Assembly (NCBI GenBank): GCA_038230835.1
Contig: JBBRMM010000010.1
Coordinates: 57,460-121,459, forward strand
Source: DASUHT01 sp038230835
Lineage (GTDB): Bacteria > Actinomycetota > Thermoleophilia > Gaiellales > JAICJC01
Reading direction: 5' to 3'
DNA: 64,000 nucleotides
This document shows, piece after piece, positions 43,183 through 52,012 of the stretch. The notes below the pieces were generated by a model. The model was not told where the DNA came from. It saw only the letters and a program-made list of their open reading frames with translations, and did no database searches. A program made the translations under genes and the position numbers. The stretch's first letter is position 1; each line of letters opens with the position of its first letter.

Positions 43183-43773
43183 GTGAAGGCTCCTCGCAAC
43201 AAATGGGTGGTGCCGATCCTGGTCTCGGTGGCGATCGTGGTCGCCGCCGGCGGCTACTGGTTCGCCCGGATCCACGCGCGGGCGGACGCCGCGACCGTGC
43301 AGCGCCACATCGCCGCGGCCAATCCAGGATCGACCGATGTGCGCTGCGTCTCGCTGCAGACCGATGCCTCCACCTGGGTGTGCGGGGTCGTCTACCACGC
43401 CGAGTCCGGGTGCGTCGGTGCGTCGGTGTCGGTGCTCGGCTCGGTCTCGGTCAAGTCCGGTCGGCAGCGGTGCGACAACATCACGGCGCTCAAGCCGATG
43501 CTCCCCACCGTCAACGCACACGGCGTGGCCACCGATGTCGCGCTGCAACTGCACAGCCCCGCCGAGCCGTTTCGGTGCGTCGAGCTCCCGTCGGCGACGC
43601 CGGGCCACAGCGGCCACTGGATCTGCGGGCGCAAGCTGGGGACGACGCTCGACTGCCGTGTCGTGCGGGTTGTGCCCTGGGCGCTGTTCAATCCTCAAAC
43701 GTCGACGCGGTGCACCAAGCCTCCATTCGCCCCCCGCCCCGTCCACCACCCGAAAAAGCACAAGAAGCACTAG
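43183..43773 (+). CDS. Membrane-anchored Cys-containing hypothetical protein
   Basis: Protein of 196 residues. An N-terminal anchor (NKWVVPILVSVAIVVAAGGYWF) precedes an extracytoplasmic part with about eight cysteines in paired spacing (VRCVSLQTDASTWVCGVVY, ESGCVGASV, RQRCDN, FRCVEL, WICGRK, DCRVVRV), suggesting disulfides. The C-terminal tail is basic and His/Lys-rich (HHPKKHKKH). Two similar halves can be glimpsed (RCVSL/WVCGVVYHAESGC and RCVEL/WICGRKLGTTLDC), so it may be an internal duplication. The function is unknown. Confidence 0.7.
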   Translation: MKAPRNKWVVPILVSVAIVVAAGGYWFARIHARADAATVQRHIAAANPGSTDVRCVSLQTDASTWVCGVVYHAESGCVGASVSVLGSVSVKSGRQRCDNITALKPMLPTVNAHGVATDVALQLHSPAEPFRCVELPSATPGHSGHWICGRKLGTTLDCRVVRVVPWALFNPQTSTRCTKPPFAPRPVHHPKKHKKH

Positions 43774-43783
43774 TGCTACCGCG

Positions 43784-43801
43784 CCGCCGCGTTCGCGGCG
43801 G
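43784..43801. terminator. GC-rich hairpin after the anchored protein gene
   Basis: CCGCCGCG and CGCGGCGG with a TT loop form a perfect 8-bp stem. Only two T follow, so it is a possible rather than certain intrinsic terminator. Confidence 0.4.
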
Positions 43802-43875
43802 TTGATCGCCGCGGAGATCGCGCTACCATTCTGTGAGGGCGGTTAGAGGATGTCGCCCGAACGGCTGCCCGGGGG

Positions 43876-43904
43876 TTGACGCCCCCTCAGGGGGCTGGTA
43901 TCCC
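43876..43904 (+). promoter_or_regulatory. Promoter of the exopolysaccharide operon with palindrome in the spacer
   Basis: TTGACG (43876-43881) and TATCCC (43899-43904) are separated by 17 bases. The palindrome GCCCCCTCAGGGGGC (43881-43895) fills most of the spacer and could be an operator. A leader of about 55 bases with AGGGGA leads to GTG 43966. Confidence 0.45.
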
Positions 43905-43965
43905 TGAATGGCGGCTATCCGTGGTTTTGATCATCTCCAGTTTTACAACGGACAAGGGGAATGCT

Positions 43966-45693
43966 GTGAACGATGCACCGTTTGGTGGGCGCTCTGCGCG
44001 CTACTACGGTCGAGTGCTCAAGCGTCGAGGCTGGATCGTGCTGCTCGTGGGAGTGCTCGGCCTTGGTGCCGGCCTCCTCTACTCCAAGCACCAGCACGCC
44101 CTCTACCGCGCGGGCGCTGACATCGTCGTGAACAGTCAGAGCATCCTCGCGGCCTCCACAGGCTCGACGCCGAGCAAGTCCGACCCTGCCAGGTTCAATG
44201 CGACGCAGGCGTCGATTGCCTCTTCGACGGCCGTCGCGCTGCAGGGAATCGAAGACGCCCGAGCTTCCGATCCCAACCTGTCCGGTTGGACGCCCCAGAG
44301 GCTGATCGGGAGCTCCAATGTTGTCGCCGACCCCAACAGCAACCTCGTCCACTTCAGTGTGTCGGCTCCGAGCAAAGTTACGGCGATCGCCCTCGTCAAC
44401 GGGTACGCCAAGGCGTTCGCGGCGTACAACGTCACTCTCGCCCAGGCTCAGGTCAGCAGGCAGTTGCAGCCGGTGCTAGACCAGATCACCTCCGTGAACG
44501 GCGAGATTGCAACGGCGCAGAACACGCTGAGTAAAGAGCAGGCTGCGAACCAGGACACGAGTACCCAGAACGCACTGCTCCGGACACTCTCGAGCCGTCT
44601 GGACTCCCTTAACAAGGAGCGGCAAACGCTCTTGGCGCAACAGGCGTTGGTCGAGAACCCCAAAGACCCGACGCAGCCGAGTCAGGTTTCTTCCGTTTCC
44701 GCTCCGGCCTCGAGCGCCGGGCAGACGCAGCCTGTCACCACACGCAACGTGGCCGCCGGCCTCGCGGTGGGAATCATCATCGGCCTCGGCCTTGCGTTCC
44801 TGCGCGAGGTGATGGACGGCCGCGCCCGCTCCTCCGATGACGTGCGCGAGGAGTTGGGGCTGCCGCTGCTGGCACGCATCCCGGCCCCGCCGCGCAACCT
44901 CAGCAAGTCGAACGAGCTCGCGCTGCTGACCGACGATCCGGGGACGCACGGTGAGGCGTATCGAAAGCTGCGGATCGGGTTCGACCTCGCAAACCTCGAG
45001 ACCAAGGCCCGCACGGTGATGATCACCAGCGCCGTCGACCAGGAGGGCAAGACCACCACCATCGCCAACCTGGCCGTCGCCCTGGCGCAGGTAGGGCGCA
45101 GGGTGACCCTGGTCGACCTCGACCTCCGGCGGCCGAACCTGGGCCGGTGCTTCGGGCTCAGTCAGGTACCGGGCGTGACCGAGGTCGTGCTCGGCGAGCT
45201 GACCCTCGAGGATGCGCTGCACAGCGTCGCGGTGACCAGTCACGTCCCCGCTCGCCGCAAGGGCGCGGAGCCCAACGGCAACGGTGCCGGAGCGTCGATC
45301 GAAGGCGTGCTTGACGTCCTCACCGCCGGCAAGCAGGTTCGCGACACGGCGGCATTCCTCGAGTCCGACGCGCTCGGGCAGCTCCTCGACGAGATCCGCG
45401 ACCGCTGCGATCTGGTGCTGATCGATGCTCCGCCGACCCTTCCTGTCAGCGACGCGCTCGTGCTTGCGCACAAGGTGGACGCGGTGGTCGTCGTCGCTCG
45501 CCTCGGGGTCGTCCGACGTCAGATGCTGCGGGAGTTCCGCCGCGAGCTCGACGGCACCCAGGCTGTTGCCTTCGGGGCGATCGTGACCGGTGCGGAGGGT
45601 GACGACGACTACGGCTACGGGTACGGCTACGGGTATGGCTACGGGCCGCGGCACGGCTCGGAGCATCTTTCGGCTGGACGGTCCGACGCGTAG
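43966..45693 (+). CDS. Polysaccharide chain-length regulator fused to tyrosine kinase (Wzz/BY-kinase)
   Basis: Inner-membrane protein of 575 residues controlling exopolysaccharide chain length. The N-terminal Wzz part has a membrane helix (GWIVLLVGVLGLGAGLLY), a periplasm-like coiled segment, and a second helix (VAAGLAVGIIIGLGLAFL). From about residue 330 the cytoplasmic BY-kinase follows: Walker A VDQEGKTTT, Walker A' LVDLDLRRPNLG and Walker B LVLIDAPP. The tail has six YG repeats, the likely autophosphorylation cluster. GTG 43966 has AGGGGA seven bases upstream. It heads a run of coupled glycan genes. Confidence 0.93.
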   Translation: MNDAPFGGRSARYYGRVLKRRGWIVLLVGVLGLGAGLLYSKHQHALYRAGADIVVNSQSILAASTGSTPSKSDPARFNATQASIASSTAVALQGIEDARASDPNLSGWTPQRLIGSSNVVADPNSNLVHFSVSAPSKVTAIALVNGYAKAFAAYNVTLAQAQVSRQLQPVLDQITSVNGEIATAQNTLSKEQAANQDTSTQNALLRTLSSRLDSLNKERQTLLAQQALVENPKDPTQPSQVSSVSAPASSAGQTQPVTTRNVAAGLAVGIIIGLGLAFLREVMDGRARSSDDVREELGLPLLARIPAPPRNLSKSNELALLTDDPGTHGEAYRKLRIGFDLANLETKARTVMITSAVDQEGKTTTIANLAVALAQVGRRVTLVDLDLRRPNLGRCFGLSQVPGVTEVVLGELTLEDALHSVAVTSHVPARRKGAEPNGNGAGASIEGVLDVLTAGKQVRDTAAFLESDALGQLLDEIRDRCDLVLIDAPPTLPVSDALVLAHKVDAVVVVARLGVVRRQMLREFRRELDGTQAVAFGAIVTGAEGDDDYGYGYGYGYGYGPRHGSEHLSAGRSDA

Positions 45694-45698
45694 ACCAA

Positions 45699-46487
45699 AT
45701 GGAGAGCACTGATCAGCGGGCGCGCGGCGCGGTGTTCGGCAACGAGTTCTACGCCGGCGCACTGATCGATGCAGCCGACACAGTCATCGAACGCGCGCTC
45801 TCCGGTCAAGGCGGCTACGCCACGCTCACTGGCGCGCACGGCGTCACCAGCGTGCCGCACGACGCCAACTGGCGCGACGCCCTGGCCGCCGCGTGGTGCA
45901 ACTTCCCCGACGGAGCGCCGATAGCGTGGCGCTTGCGGCGGGCGGGCCTGAAGGCGGCGCAGCGGATACCCGGGCCCGACCTCCTGCCGCTCGTGGTCGA
46001 TCGGGGCAGCAGCCGAGGCCTGCGGCACTTTCTGTTCGGCTCGACTTCCCCGGTGCTGGCAGGGCTGGAGTCCCGGTTGGTCGAGCTGAGCCCGGCGGCC
46101 GAGATTGCGGGCAGCCTGTCACCTCCGTTTCGTGAGTTGACGCCGGCTGACGACGCCGACGTCGCCGCCGCGATCATCGACGCCCGGCCGCACATCGTCT
46201 GGGTCGGCCTGGGCGCACCCAAGCAGGACATCTGGATGTACCGGCACGCTGCGGAGTTCCCCGGCGTGCTGTGCGTCGGTGTCGGCGCCGCGTTCGACTT
46301 CGTCTCCGGCAACAAGCCACGTGCGCCGCGATGGATGCAGCAGGCCGGCGTGGAATGGTTTCACCGCATGGCCAGGGAGCCGCGCAAGCTTGGTCCCCGG
46401 TATGCCATGGCGACCAGCCGGTTCCTCGCCCTGGTGGCCACCGACTACGCCCGCCAGGAGCTGCACCGCCGCCGGGGCATGGCGTGA
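45699..46487 (+). CDS. WecG/TagA/CpsF family glycosyltransferase
   Basis: GT26 enzyme of 262 residues that would add a sugar (such as ManNAc or ManNAcA) to a lipid-linked intermediate. Signatures: the YATLTGAHGVTSVPHD region (family: TxNxxxV), GAPIAWRLRRAG (usually DGxGxV), HFLFGSTSPVLAGLESRL, IIDARPHIVWVGLGAPKQDIWMYRH and GVGAAFDFVSGNKPRAPRWMQQAGVEWFHRMAREPRKLGPRY. It lacks a lipid-binding membrane helix, as usual for the family. Starts five bases after the kinase gene; its stop overlaps the GT4 gene (GTGA). Confidence 0.92.
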   Translation: MESTDQRARGAVFGNEFYAGALIDAADTVIERALSGQGGYATLTGAHGVTSVPHDANWRDALAAAWCNFPDGAPIAWRLRRAGLKAAQRIPGPDLLPLVVDRGSSRGLRHFLFGSTSPVLAGLESRLVELSPAAEIAGSLSPPFRELTPADDADVAAAIIDARPHIVWVGLGAPKQDIWMYRHAAEFPGVLCVGVGAAFDFVSGNKPRAPRWMQQAGVEWFHRMAREPRKLGPRYAMATSRFLALVATDYARQELHRRRGMA

Positions 46488-47704
46488 GGGTGCTGGTGGT
46501 GCACAACCGGTATCGAAGCTCACAGCCCAGCGGTGAGAACGAGGTGGCTGTCGACGAGGCTGCGGCGCTGCGCGACCGCGGCGTCGATATGCACACGCTG
46601 ACGGTCGACAGCGACGACATCGCAACCTGGTCGCGAGCCAGGAAGGCGACGCTGCCGGGGCGTGTGGTGTGGTCGTTCGAAGGCGCCCGGTTGATACGTG
46701 ACGCGATCGCCGATGCGCGCCCGGACGTCGTGCACTTTCACAACACCTTTCCGCTGATCAGTCCCGCGGGGTTGAGAGCCGCGCGGGTGGCTGGCGCCCG
46801 TGTCGTACAGACGTTGCACAACTACCGCCCGCTGTGCCCTGCCGGGTCGCTCTTTCGAGACGGCGGCGTGTGCGAGGAGTGTCTGGGGAGAGCGCCGTTT
46901 CCAGCGGTCCGCCACGCGTGCTATCGAAACTCACGGGCGGCCACCCTGCCGCTCGCCGTGGCCGATGCGCTTCATGCGCGGACCGGTACCTGGAACCGTT
47001 ACGTCGATACGTACATCACTCCCTCGGAGTTCACTCGAGGCCGGTACGTCGCCGCGGGATGGCCGTCCGACCGGCTGACCGTCAAGCACAACATGGTCCC
47101 CGATACCCCGCTGCGCCGGCAGGGCCCTGGCTCCGGATTCGTCTGCCTCGCGCGGCTCAGCCCGGAGAAGGGCGTCGGGCTGCTGTTGGATGCGTGGGCG
47201 GATGCGTTCCCGGGCGGGGGGGAGGGCCTGACGGTGGTCGGAAGCGGAGAGCTGGAGCGTGAGCTGCGGGAGGCCTCTGGCCACCTGGCAGGCGTCCGGT
47301 TCGCCGGCCAGCTTCCACGTGCGGCCGCGCTCGAGCTCGCTCTGGGCGCGCGCGCCGTGGTCGTCCCGTCGGTCTGGTACGAGGTGTTCGGGCGCACGGC
47401 GGCCGAGGCTTCGGCGCTCGGCGTGCCGGTCGTCGCGTCGGATCTCGGCGGCCTGCCGGAGGTCGTCCGCGACGGCGAGACGGGCCTGTTGTTCAGCGGG
47501 GGCTCGCGCGAGCAGCTCTCCGGCTGTCTGAAACGGCTGGCCGCGAGCGACGACCTCAGCGAGCGTCTGGGGAACGCCGGGCGCCGGTTCTACGAGCGGA
47601 TGTTCAGCCCGGGTGTGACTACCGACCGGCTGGTGGATATCTACCGGCGGGTGCTCGGCACCGCGTCCGAGCCCGCTCCGACGCGCGGGATGGTGCCCGC
47701 ATGA
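46484..47704 (+). CDS. Glycosyltransferase family 4
   Basis: Retaining GT-B glycosyltransferase of 406 residues. The N-domain starts VRVLVVHNRYRSSQPSGENEVAVDEA and has VVHFHNTFPLISPAGLRAAR and VVQTLHNYRPLCPAG, followed by a Cys-bearing insert (CEECLGRAPFPAVRHACY). The C-domain has CLARLSPEKGVGLLLDAW, VVGSGELE, the donor-binding VPSVWYEVFGRTAAEASALGVPVVASDLGGLPEVV with the EX7E pattern, and DGETGLLF. GTG 46484 overlaps the previous stop. The sugar donor cannot be told. Confidence 0.93.
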   Translation: MRVLVVHNRYRSSQPSGENEVAVDEAAALRDRGVDMHTLTVDSDDIATWSRARKATLPGRVVWSFEGARLIRDAIADARPDVVHFHNTFPLISPAGLRAARVAGARVVQTLHNYRPLCPAGSLFRDGGVCEECLGRAPFPAVRHACYRNSRAATLPLAVADALHARTGTWNRYVDTYITPSEFTRGRYVAAGWPSDRLTVKHNMVPDTPLRRQGPGSGFVCLARLSPEKGVGLLLDAWADAFPGGGEGLTVVGSGELERELREASGHLAGVRFAGQLPRAAALELALGARAVVVPSVWYEVFGRTAAEASALGVPVVASDLGGLPEVVRDGETGLLFSGGSREQLSGCLKRLAASDDLSERLGNAGRRFYERMFSPGVTTDRLVDIYRRVLGTASEPAPTRGMVPA

Positions 47705-49143
47705 GTCTCCAGGTACCGCACGCGCGTCGCTCGCTGGTCATCCCCGGCGGCGCCCCCGCTCGCACGGCGAGAGCGGCCGCCCGCGCCCGCGAGCGCCTGG
47801 CGCCATGGCCCTTCTGGGCGTTGGCGACGACGATCCTGATCGGCTGTGTCGTCTTCCACTCGCGTACCGATCCCGGCATCCGGTACTCGATCAAACAGCT
47901 GAACAATTCCAACTTCGGCCCCGACTGGTTCCTGTCGCAGAAATTCGGCAAGCTCACGCCGCTCGACCTGGCCGCCGCCTCGTTCGCCTTTGTCGGGCTC
48001 TGCTACCGGATGGGCACCAGGCGTTCGCTGCAGTTCTCCCGGCGGGCCGCCGGCTACACGGCGCTGATCACCGTGCCGCTGGTGATCGGCCTGATCGTGG
48101 GTGAGTACAACGGGACGACCAGCACGTTCGGCGCGTCCCGCTACTTCGTGATGGGCGCGGTGTTCGCGCTCGGCCTGTGGTCGACGATCCTCACCAGCGA
48201 GGAGGGCTGCTTCCGGTTCGCTCAGATATTCGCGTTGGTGATGGGTGTCTACGGCTTCGTCCAGCTCGCCCAGTACGCTGGCGGCAGCGGCGAGATCGCG
48301 TTCTACGGCCGCACACCGCTGGCCGCTCACGCCACGCTGGAGTACATGGTCGCCGGAGTTGCCGTCTCGCTCGCCATGACTCGCACGCAACGCACGCCGC
48401 TGTTGTGGTGGTTCACCGTCGCCTCGTGCACCATGGTCGTGGTGCTGGGCTTCCGCCGCTATGCCTGGCTGGAACTGGCCACCGTGTTCGGCGTATACCT
48501 GGTGCTCTCGGGACGTAAGTACCTGAAGGGCCCGGTCGTGATGGCGGTCGCGACGGCGGCGGCGATCGTCCTGCTTGGATCGTCCCTGAACTTCAGCGGG
48601 CGGATCGCGAGTCTCAACCCGTCCGCGTCCAGGGACAGCAGCATCTATGCGACCACCAACCAGGGCCATATCGATGCCGTGATGGACGGGCTGTACGAGA
48701 TCAAGAGCCACCCGATCACGGGTCTCGGTACCGGCGTGAGCTTCGTGGGGCACGTCACCCACCAGGTGATCGGTCAGACCCAGAACGGTCCGGTGGAGAC
48801 ATGGATCAGATACAGCATTGTCGGGGCGCTCGTGTTCTTCCTGGTGTACTACCGCCTGTTCAGAGATCTCTGGCGACGCAAGCGCGGCACACGGTACTCG
48901 GATCAGCTTGGATGGGGTATCGGCGCGTTCCTGTTCGGGCAGTTCCTGGTCGTCTGCACCTTCTATCCGTGGCCGTTCGACACCTCCGAGAAAGCCGTGC
49001 TCTCGTTCTCCGTGCTGGCGATGGCGTATCCCTGGCGACCGGCGCGCGAGCGGCTGCAGTCATCCCCGCCCGTCGAGGAGGCCGGCCAGATGCCGGCCGT
49101 GGAGGACGCGGAGCTCGCACCGGCCCTCGGTGTGGCGGAGTGA
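47701..49143 (+). CDS. O-antigen polymerase/ligase-like membrane protein (Wzy)
   Basis: Integral membrane protein of 480 residues with about ten hydrophobic helices (WPFWALATTILIGCVVF, GYTALITVPLVIGLIV, VMAVATAAAIVLLGSSL, ALVFFLVYYRLF). A long outward loop contains GHIDAVMDGLYEIKSHPITGLGTGVSF, the O-antigen ligase/polymerase (Wzy_C) motif. It would polymerise the repeat units made by the neighbouring transferases. ATG 47701 overlaps the GT4 stop and its own stop overlaps the GT2 gene. The C-terminus is soluble and acidic. Confidence 0.88.
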   Translation: MSLQVPHARRSLVIPGGAPARTARAAARARERLAPWPFWALATTILIGCVVFHSRTDPGIRYSIKQLNNSNFGPDWFLSQKFGKLTPLDLAAASFAFVGLCYRMGTRRSLQFSRRAAGYTALITVPLVIGLIVGEYNGTTSTFGASRYFVMGAVFALGLWSTILTSEEGCFRFAQIFALVMGVYGFVQLAQYAGGSGEIAFYGRTPLAAHATLEYMVAGVAVSLAMTRTQRTPLLWWFTVASCTMVVVLGFRRYAWLELATVFGVYLVLSGRKYLKGPVVMAVATAAAIVLLGSSLNFSGRIASLNPSASRDSSIYATTNQGHIDAVMDGLYEIKSHPITGLGTGVSFVGHVTHQVIGQTQNGPVETWIRYSIVGALVFFLVYYRLFRDLWRRKRGTRYSDQLGWGIGAFLFGQFLVVCTFYPWPFDTSEKAVLSFSVLAMAYPWRPARERLQSSPPVEEAGQMPAVEDAELAPALGVAE

Positions 49144-50075
49144 CCGGCTCGGCAGAGCCCGGCTCAGTTGAGGTCGACCGCCCGTCTCCGGCGACCGAGA
49201 GCGTCAGTGTGCTGGTGCCCTCCTACGGCTACGGCCACTTCCTGCGCGACACGATCGACAGCGTGCTGCAGCAGCCGGGGCTGTCGAGCGAGGTGATCGT
49301 CCAGGACGGCGGATCGCAGGACGGCACGCTGGCTCTGCTGGAGGAGTACGGCGATGCCGTTCGGTGGAGGTCGGAGCCCGACGCCGGCCAGTCCGACGCG
49401 CTCAACAAGGCGTTCGCACAGGCTCGGGGCCGCTGGGTCGGGTGGCTGAACGCCGACGAGTTCTACCTGCCCGGCGGTCTGGCCGCCCTGGTGGCGGAGG
49501 GCAATCGCACCGGAGCCGATGTCGTCTACGGCGACACGGCGTTCGTGGATGCGGACGGGCGGCTCGCCCGGCTGGTGCCGGAGCACCCGTTCAACGCGTA
49601 CGTGCTGCGCTCGTACGGCTGCTTCATCTCGACCGTGTCCTGCATCGTGCGCCGATCATCATTGGACGCCGAGCCGATCGACGCGAGCATGCGGCGGATG
49701 ATGGACTGGGATCTGTATCTCCGGCTCCTGCGTGACGGCGCCCGCTTCGTCCATGTGCCCGTTCCGGTGGGGGCCTTCCGCCAGCACGACACCCGGATCA
49801 CGGCGACCGAGACACGCGGGTTCCTGCAGCGTCTCAATCTCGGGGACGGATTCGGTCGCGAGTACGACATGATGCGGACGCGCTATGGAGCGTTTCGCGC
49901 CCGGCGGATCGGCCACCTGGTGCACGGCGGGCTGAAGCTGACCAGCGGCGGGTATGTCCGGCAGGCACGTGCGCGGCGGCTCGGCCCGATCGACCTGCGA
50001 TGGTTCGCCGGAGACGAGGGTGCCGACGGTTGCCGGAGGCTGCTGGCGACCGCGTATCCGGGCACCGGGGCGTGA
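49140..50075 (+). CDS. Glycosyltransferase family 2
   Basis: Inverting GT-A glycosyltransferase of 311 residues. VSVLVPSYGYGHFLRDTIDSVLQQ and EVIVQDGGSQDGTLALLEEY bind the nucleotide. WVGWLNADEFYLPGGLAAL carries an NAD-type metal motif where DxD is common. VYGDTAFVDADGRL and MMDWDLYLRLLRDGARFVHVPVPVGAFRQH complete the domain. It lacks membrane helices. GTG 49140 sits in a 4-bp overlap with the polymerase gene, and its stop overlaps the sulfotransferase gene, so five genes are linked in tandem. Confidence 0.92.
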   Translation: MTGSAEPGSVEVDRPSPATESVSVLVPSYGYGHFLRDTIDSVLQQPGLSSEVIVQDGGSQDGTLALLEEYGDAVRWRSEPDAGQSDALNKAFAQARGRWVGWLNADEFYLPGGLAALVAEGNRTGADVVYGDTAFVDADGRLARLVPEHPFNAYVLRSYGCFISTVSCIVRRSSLDAEPIDASMRRMMDWDLYLRLLRDGARFVHVPVPVGAFRQHDTRITATETRGFLQRLNLGDGFGREYDMMRTRYGAFRARRIGHLVHGGLKLTSGGYVRQARARRLGPIDLRWFAGDEGADGCRRLLATAYPGTGA

Positions 50076-51058
50076 CCGAGCCGCCGCGGCCGGTGTTCCT
50101 GTTCTCCCTGCCGCGAAGCGGGTCGACCCTGCTCCAGCGCCTGCTCGCTGCCCATCCCCAGATCGCGACGGCCTCTGAGCCGTGGGTGCTACTGCCGTTC
50201 CTGTACACGATGCGACGACCGGGGGTGTACGCCGAGTACGGCCATCGCTCGATGGTGCGCGCCGTCGAGGACTTCTCCGGCCAACTCCACGGCGGCCGCG
50301 AGGAGTACCTGCTCGAGTTGCGGAACTTCGCCATGGCGCTCTACGCGGGGGCCATGGAGGGGGAGCAGCGCTACTTCCTGGACAAGACTCCCCGCTACCA
50401 CCTGGTGGTCGACGAGATCATGGAGCTGTTCCCGGACGGCAGGTTCATCTTCCTGTGGCGCCAGCCGCTGGCCGTGGCGGCCTCGGTCATCGACTCCTTC
50501 GGGCGTGGCCACTGGAACCTCGAGAAGTACTCGGTAGACCTCGTGGACGGGCTCGAGAACCTGGTCGCCGCGGCTCGTCGCGCCGACTCCCGCTGCATCT
50601 GCGTCAGGTTCGAGGACGTGGTCGCGCAGCCGGACGAGGAGGTGGCGAGGATCCTCGACTTTCTCGGGTTGCCGGCGTTTCCGGACCCCGCCGAGCTCGG
50701 GTCCTCGAGGCCGCCCGGGCGGATGGGTGATCGCACGGGCACCGAGCAGTACTCGGCGGTCAGCACGGAGCCGCTGGACAAGTGGCGCTCGACGCTCGGC
50801 ACCGCGTATCGCAAGCGCTGGGCGCGCGGGTACCTGACCCGCATCGGGGCGTCGCGGCTGGAGGTGATGGGGTACGACTACGACCAGTTGCGCCGCGACG
50901 TGGGCGGGCTGAGGGCCACTCCGCGCAAGCTCGCTCCGGACATCGCGCGCAGCATGCACGGAGCGCTCAACCAACGTCTGGCCGGTCGGCTGATCAACCC
51001 CAGCCGCGGCGAGCAGCGGCGGGTGGCGGCCCGCAAGGGCTCCTCACAGCTCCGCTGA
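50072..51058 (+). CDS. Sulfotransferase family protein 1
   Basis: PAPS-dependent sulfotransferase-like enzyme of 328 residues. The 5'-phosphosulfate loop is VFLFSLPRSGSTLLQRLL near the N-terminus. DKTPRYHLVVDEI follows, and the 3'-phosphate site is FIFLWRQPLAVAASVIDSF. CVRFEDVVAQPDEEVARILDFLGLP is a standard C-terminal pattern. It overlaps the GT2 gene by GTGA, so it is the last member of the plus-strand glycan operon. The 3' end overlaps the convergent sulfotransferase 2 by 15 bp. It probably modifies the polysaccharide; the acceptor is unknown. Confidence 0.9.
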   Translation: MTEPPRPVFLFSLPRSGSTLLQRLLAAHPQIATASEPWVLLPFLYTMRRPGVYAEYGHRSMVRAVEDFSGQLHGGREEYLLELRNFAMALYAGAMEGEQRYFLDKTPRYHLVVDEIMELFPDGRFIFLWRQPLAVAASVIDSFGRGHWNLEKYSVDLVDGLENLVAAARRADSRCICVRFEDVVAQPDEEVARILDFLGLPAFPDPAELGSSRPPGRMGDRTGTEQYSAVSTEPLDKWRSTLGTAYRKRWARGYLTRIGASRLEVMGYDYDQLRRDVGGLRATPRKLAPDIARSMHGALNQRLAGRLINPSRGEQRRVAARKGSSQLR

Positions 51059-52012
51059 CACGTCGTCCCCGGGGAGCGTGAGGCTGTACCCCAGCGCGTG
51101 CATGGCCGGCGTGAGGGCCGCCATGACGGACTCGACCTCGCGCGGATTCTCCTCCAGCCACTTGTTCGGGCGGGGCGCGGTGACGGCGGTTCGCGAGACA
51201 TGCCCGTCGAGGTCGGCCGCCCACTCCACGACCCCGTCCGGCGGCAGGTTCAGCCGGTCGAGCACCTCCGTCATGCGCTCGGTCGGACGAGCGGTGAGCT
51301 CCTCGTACGACAGGTCTATCCACCGCTCGGGATCGACTCCGTCGCGGGCCTCGAGGACGGCTCGGTTGGCGCTCGCCCACTGGAACGCGCACACCTCGGC
51401 CAGGGTGTGGCCGGTCACGTACTCGCGCCACCCGGGGGGTACGAGGAACTTCCAGTTCGCCCCCTGGTAGCCGTCGATGGCCATCGGGGTGGGTAGCGCC
51501 GTGCCTGCCCCGAACCGGCCCGATGTCCGCCACGCGGTGATCATGGACGACACCGCGGCCCGCCCGTCGCGGGCGATGAACACGAATGAGGCATCGGGGT
51601 AGAGGGCGTTCAGGTACGGCACCCGGAGGCAGTTTCGGGGGAACTTGTCGAGGTAGCGCGATCCCCCGGTGATGCGGTCGATCGTCCACGCGAGTGCTCG
51701 TCGCTCCCGAGCGGTCACGGCGTCGGCACCGACTGCATGGGAGCTCCACCCCGACCGTTCGATCGGGTGGTACATGTCCCACAGCAGGTGGCTCTCCACC
51801 CCGAGCGATGCCAGGTGCGGCGACTGGTCGAGCAGCTTGAACAGCATCGTCGTCCCGGAGCGCGGCGCGCCGATGATGAACACCGGGGCGCGCGGTGCCG
51901 GGCGGCGAGGAATCCCCGGCGTCGCGGTCCTGATCATCATGCCGGCCATGCGGCGCCTACGGCGGGTCGCGGCAGCCCACCGGACCGCACGTCCGCGGCT
52001 CGCGTTGGTCAC
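51044..52012 (-). CDS. Sulfotransferase family protein 2
   Basis: 322 residues. The PAPS loop is PVFIIGAPRSGTTMLFKLLDQ, then RYLDKFPRNCLRVPYLNALYP and the 3'-phosphate site FVFIARDGRAAVSSMITAW. ERWIDLSYEELTARPTERMTEVLDRLNLP is the C-terminal family block. The N-terminal 25 residues are basic. GTG 52012 overlaps the flippase stop by 4 bp, so it is the last gene of the minus-strand operon. The layout resembles the tyrosylprotein/heparan-type Sulfotransfer_3 group. Substrate inferred to be a glycan from context. Confidence 0.88.
   Translation of the reverse strand: MTNASRGRAVRWAAATRRRRRMAGMMIRTATPGIPRRPAPRAPVFIIGAPRSGTTMLFKLLDQSPHLASLGVESHLLWDMYHPIERSGWSSHAVGADAVTARERRALAWTIDRITGGSRYLDKFPRNCLRVPYLNALYPDASFVFIARDGRAAVSSMITAWRTSGRFGAGTALPTPMAIDGYQGANWKFLVPPGWREYVTGHTLAEVCAFQWASANRAVLEARDGVDPERWIDLSYEELTARPTERMTEVLDRLNLPPDGVVEWAADLDGHVSRTAVTAPRPNKWLEENPREVESVMAALTPAMHALGYSLTLPGDDVSAEL

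Noticed and set aside
45609..45650. Tandem TACGGC/TACGGG repeats as a possible CRISPR or satellite
   Set aside because: They are 6-bp codon repeats that encode the YG tail of the kinase. No spacers are present.
50072..51058. Reading the sulfotransferases as kinases or adenylate-type P-loop enzymes
   Set aside because: The loop is PRSGSTL-type with a downstream Arg-x-Pro 3'-phosphate site, which is the sulfotransferase pattern rather than Walker A.
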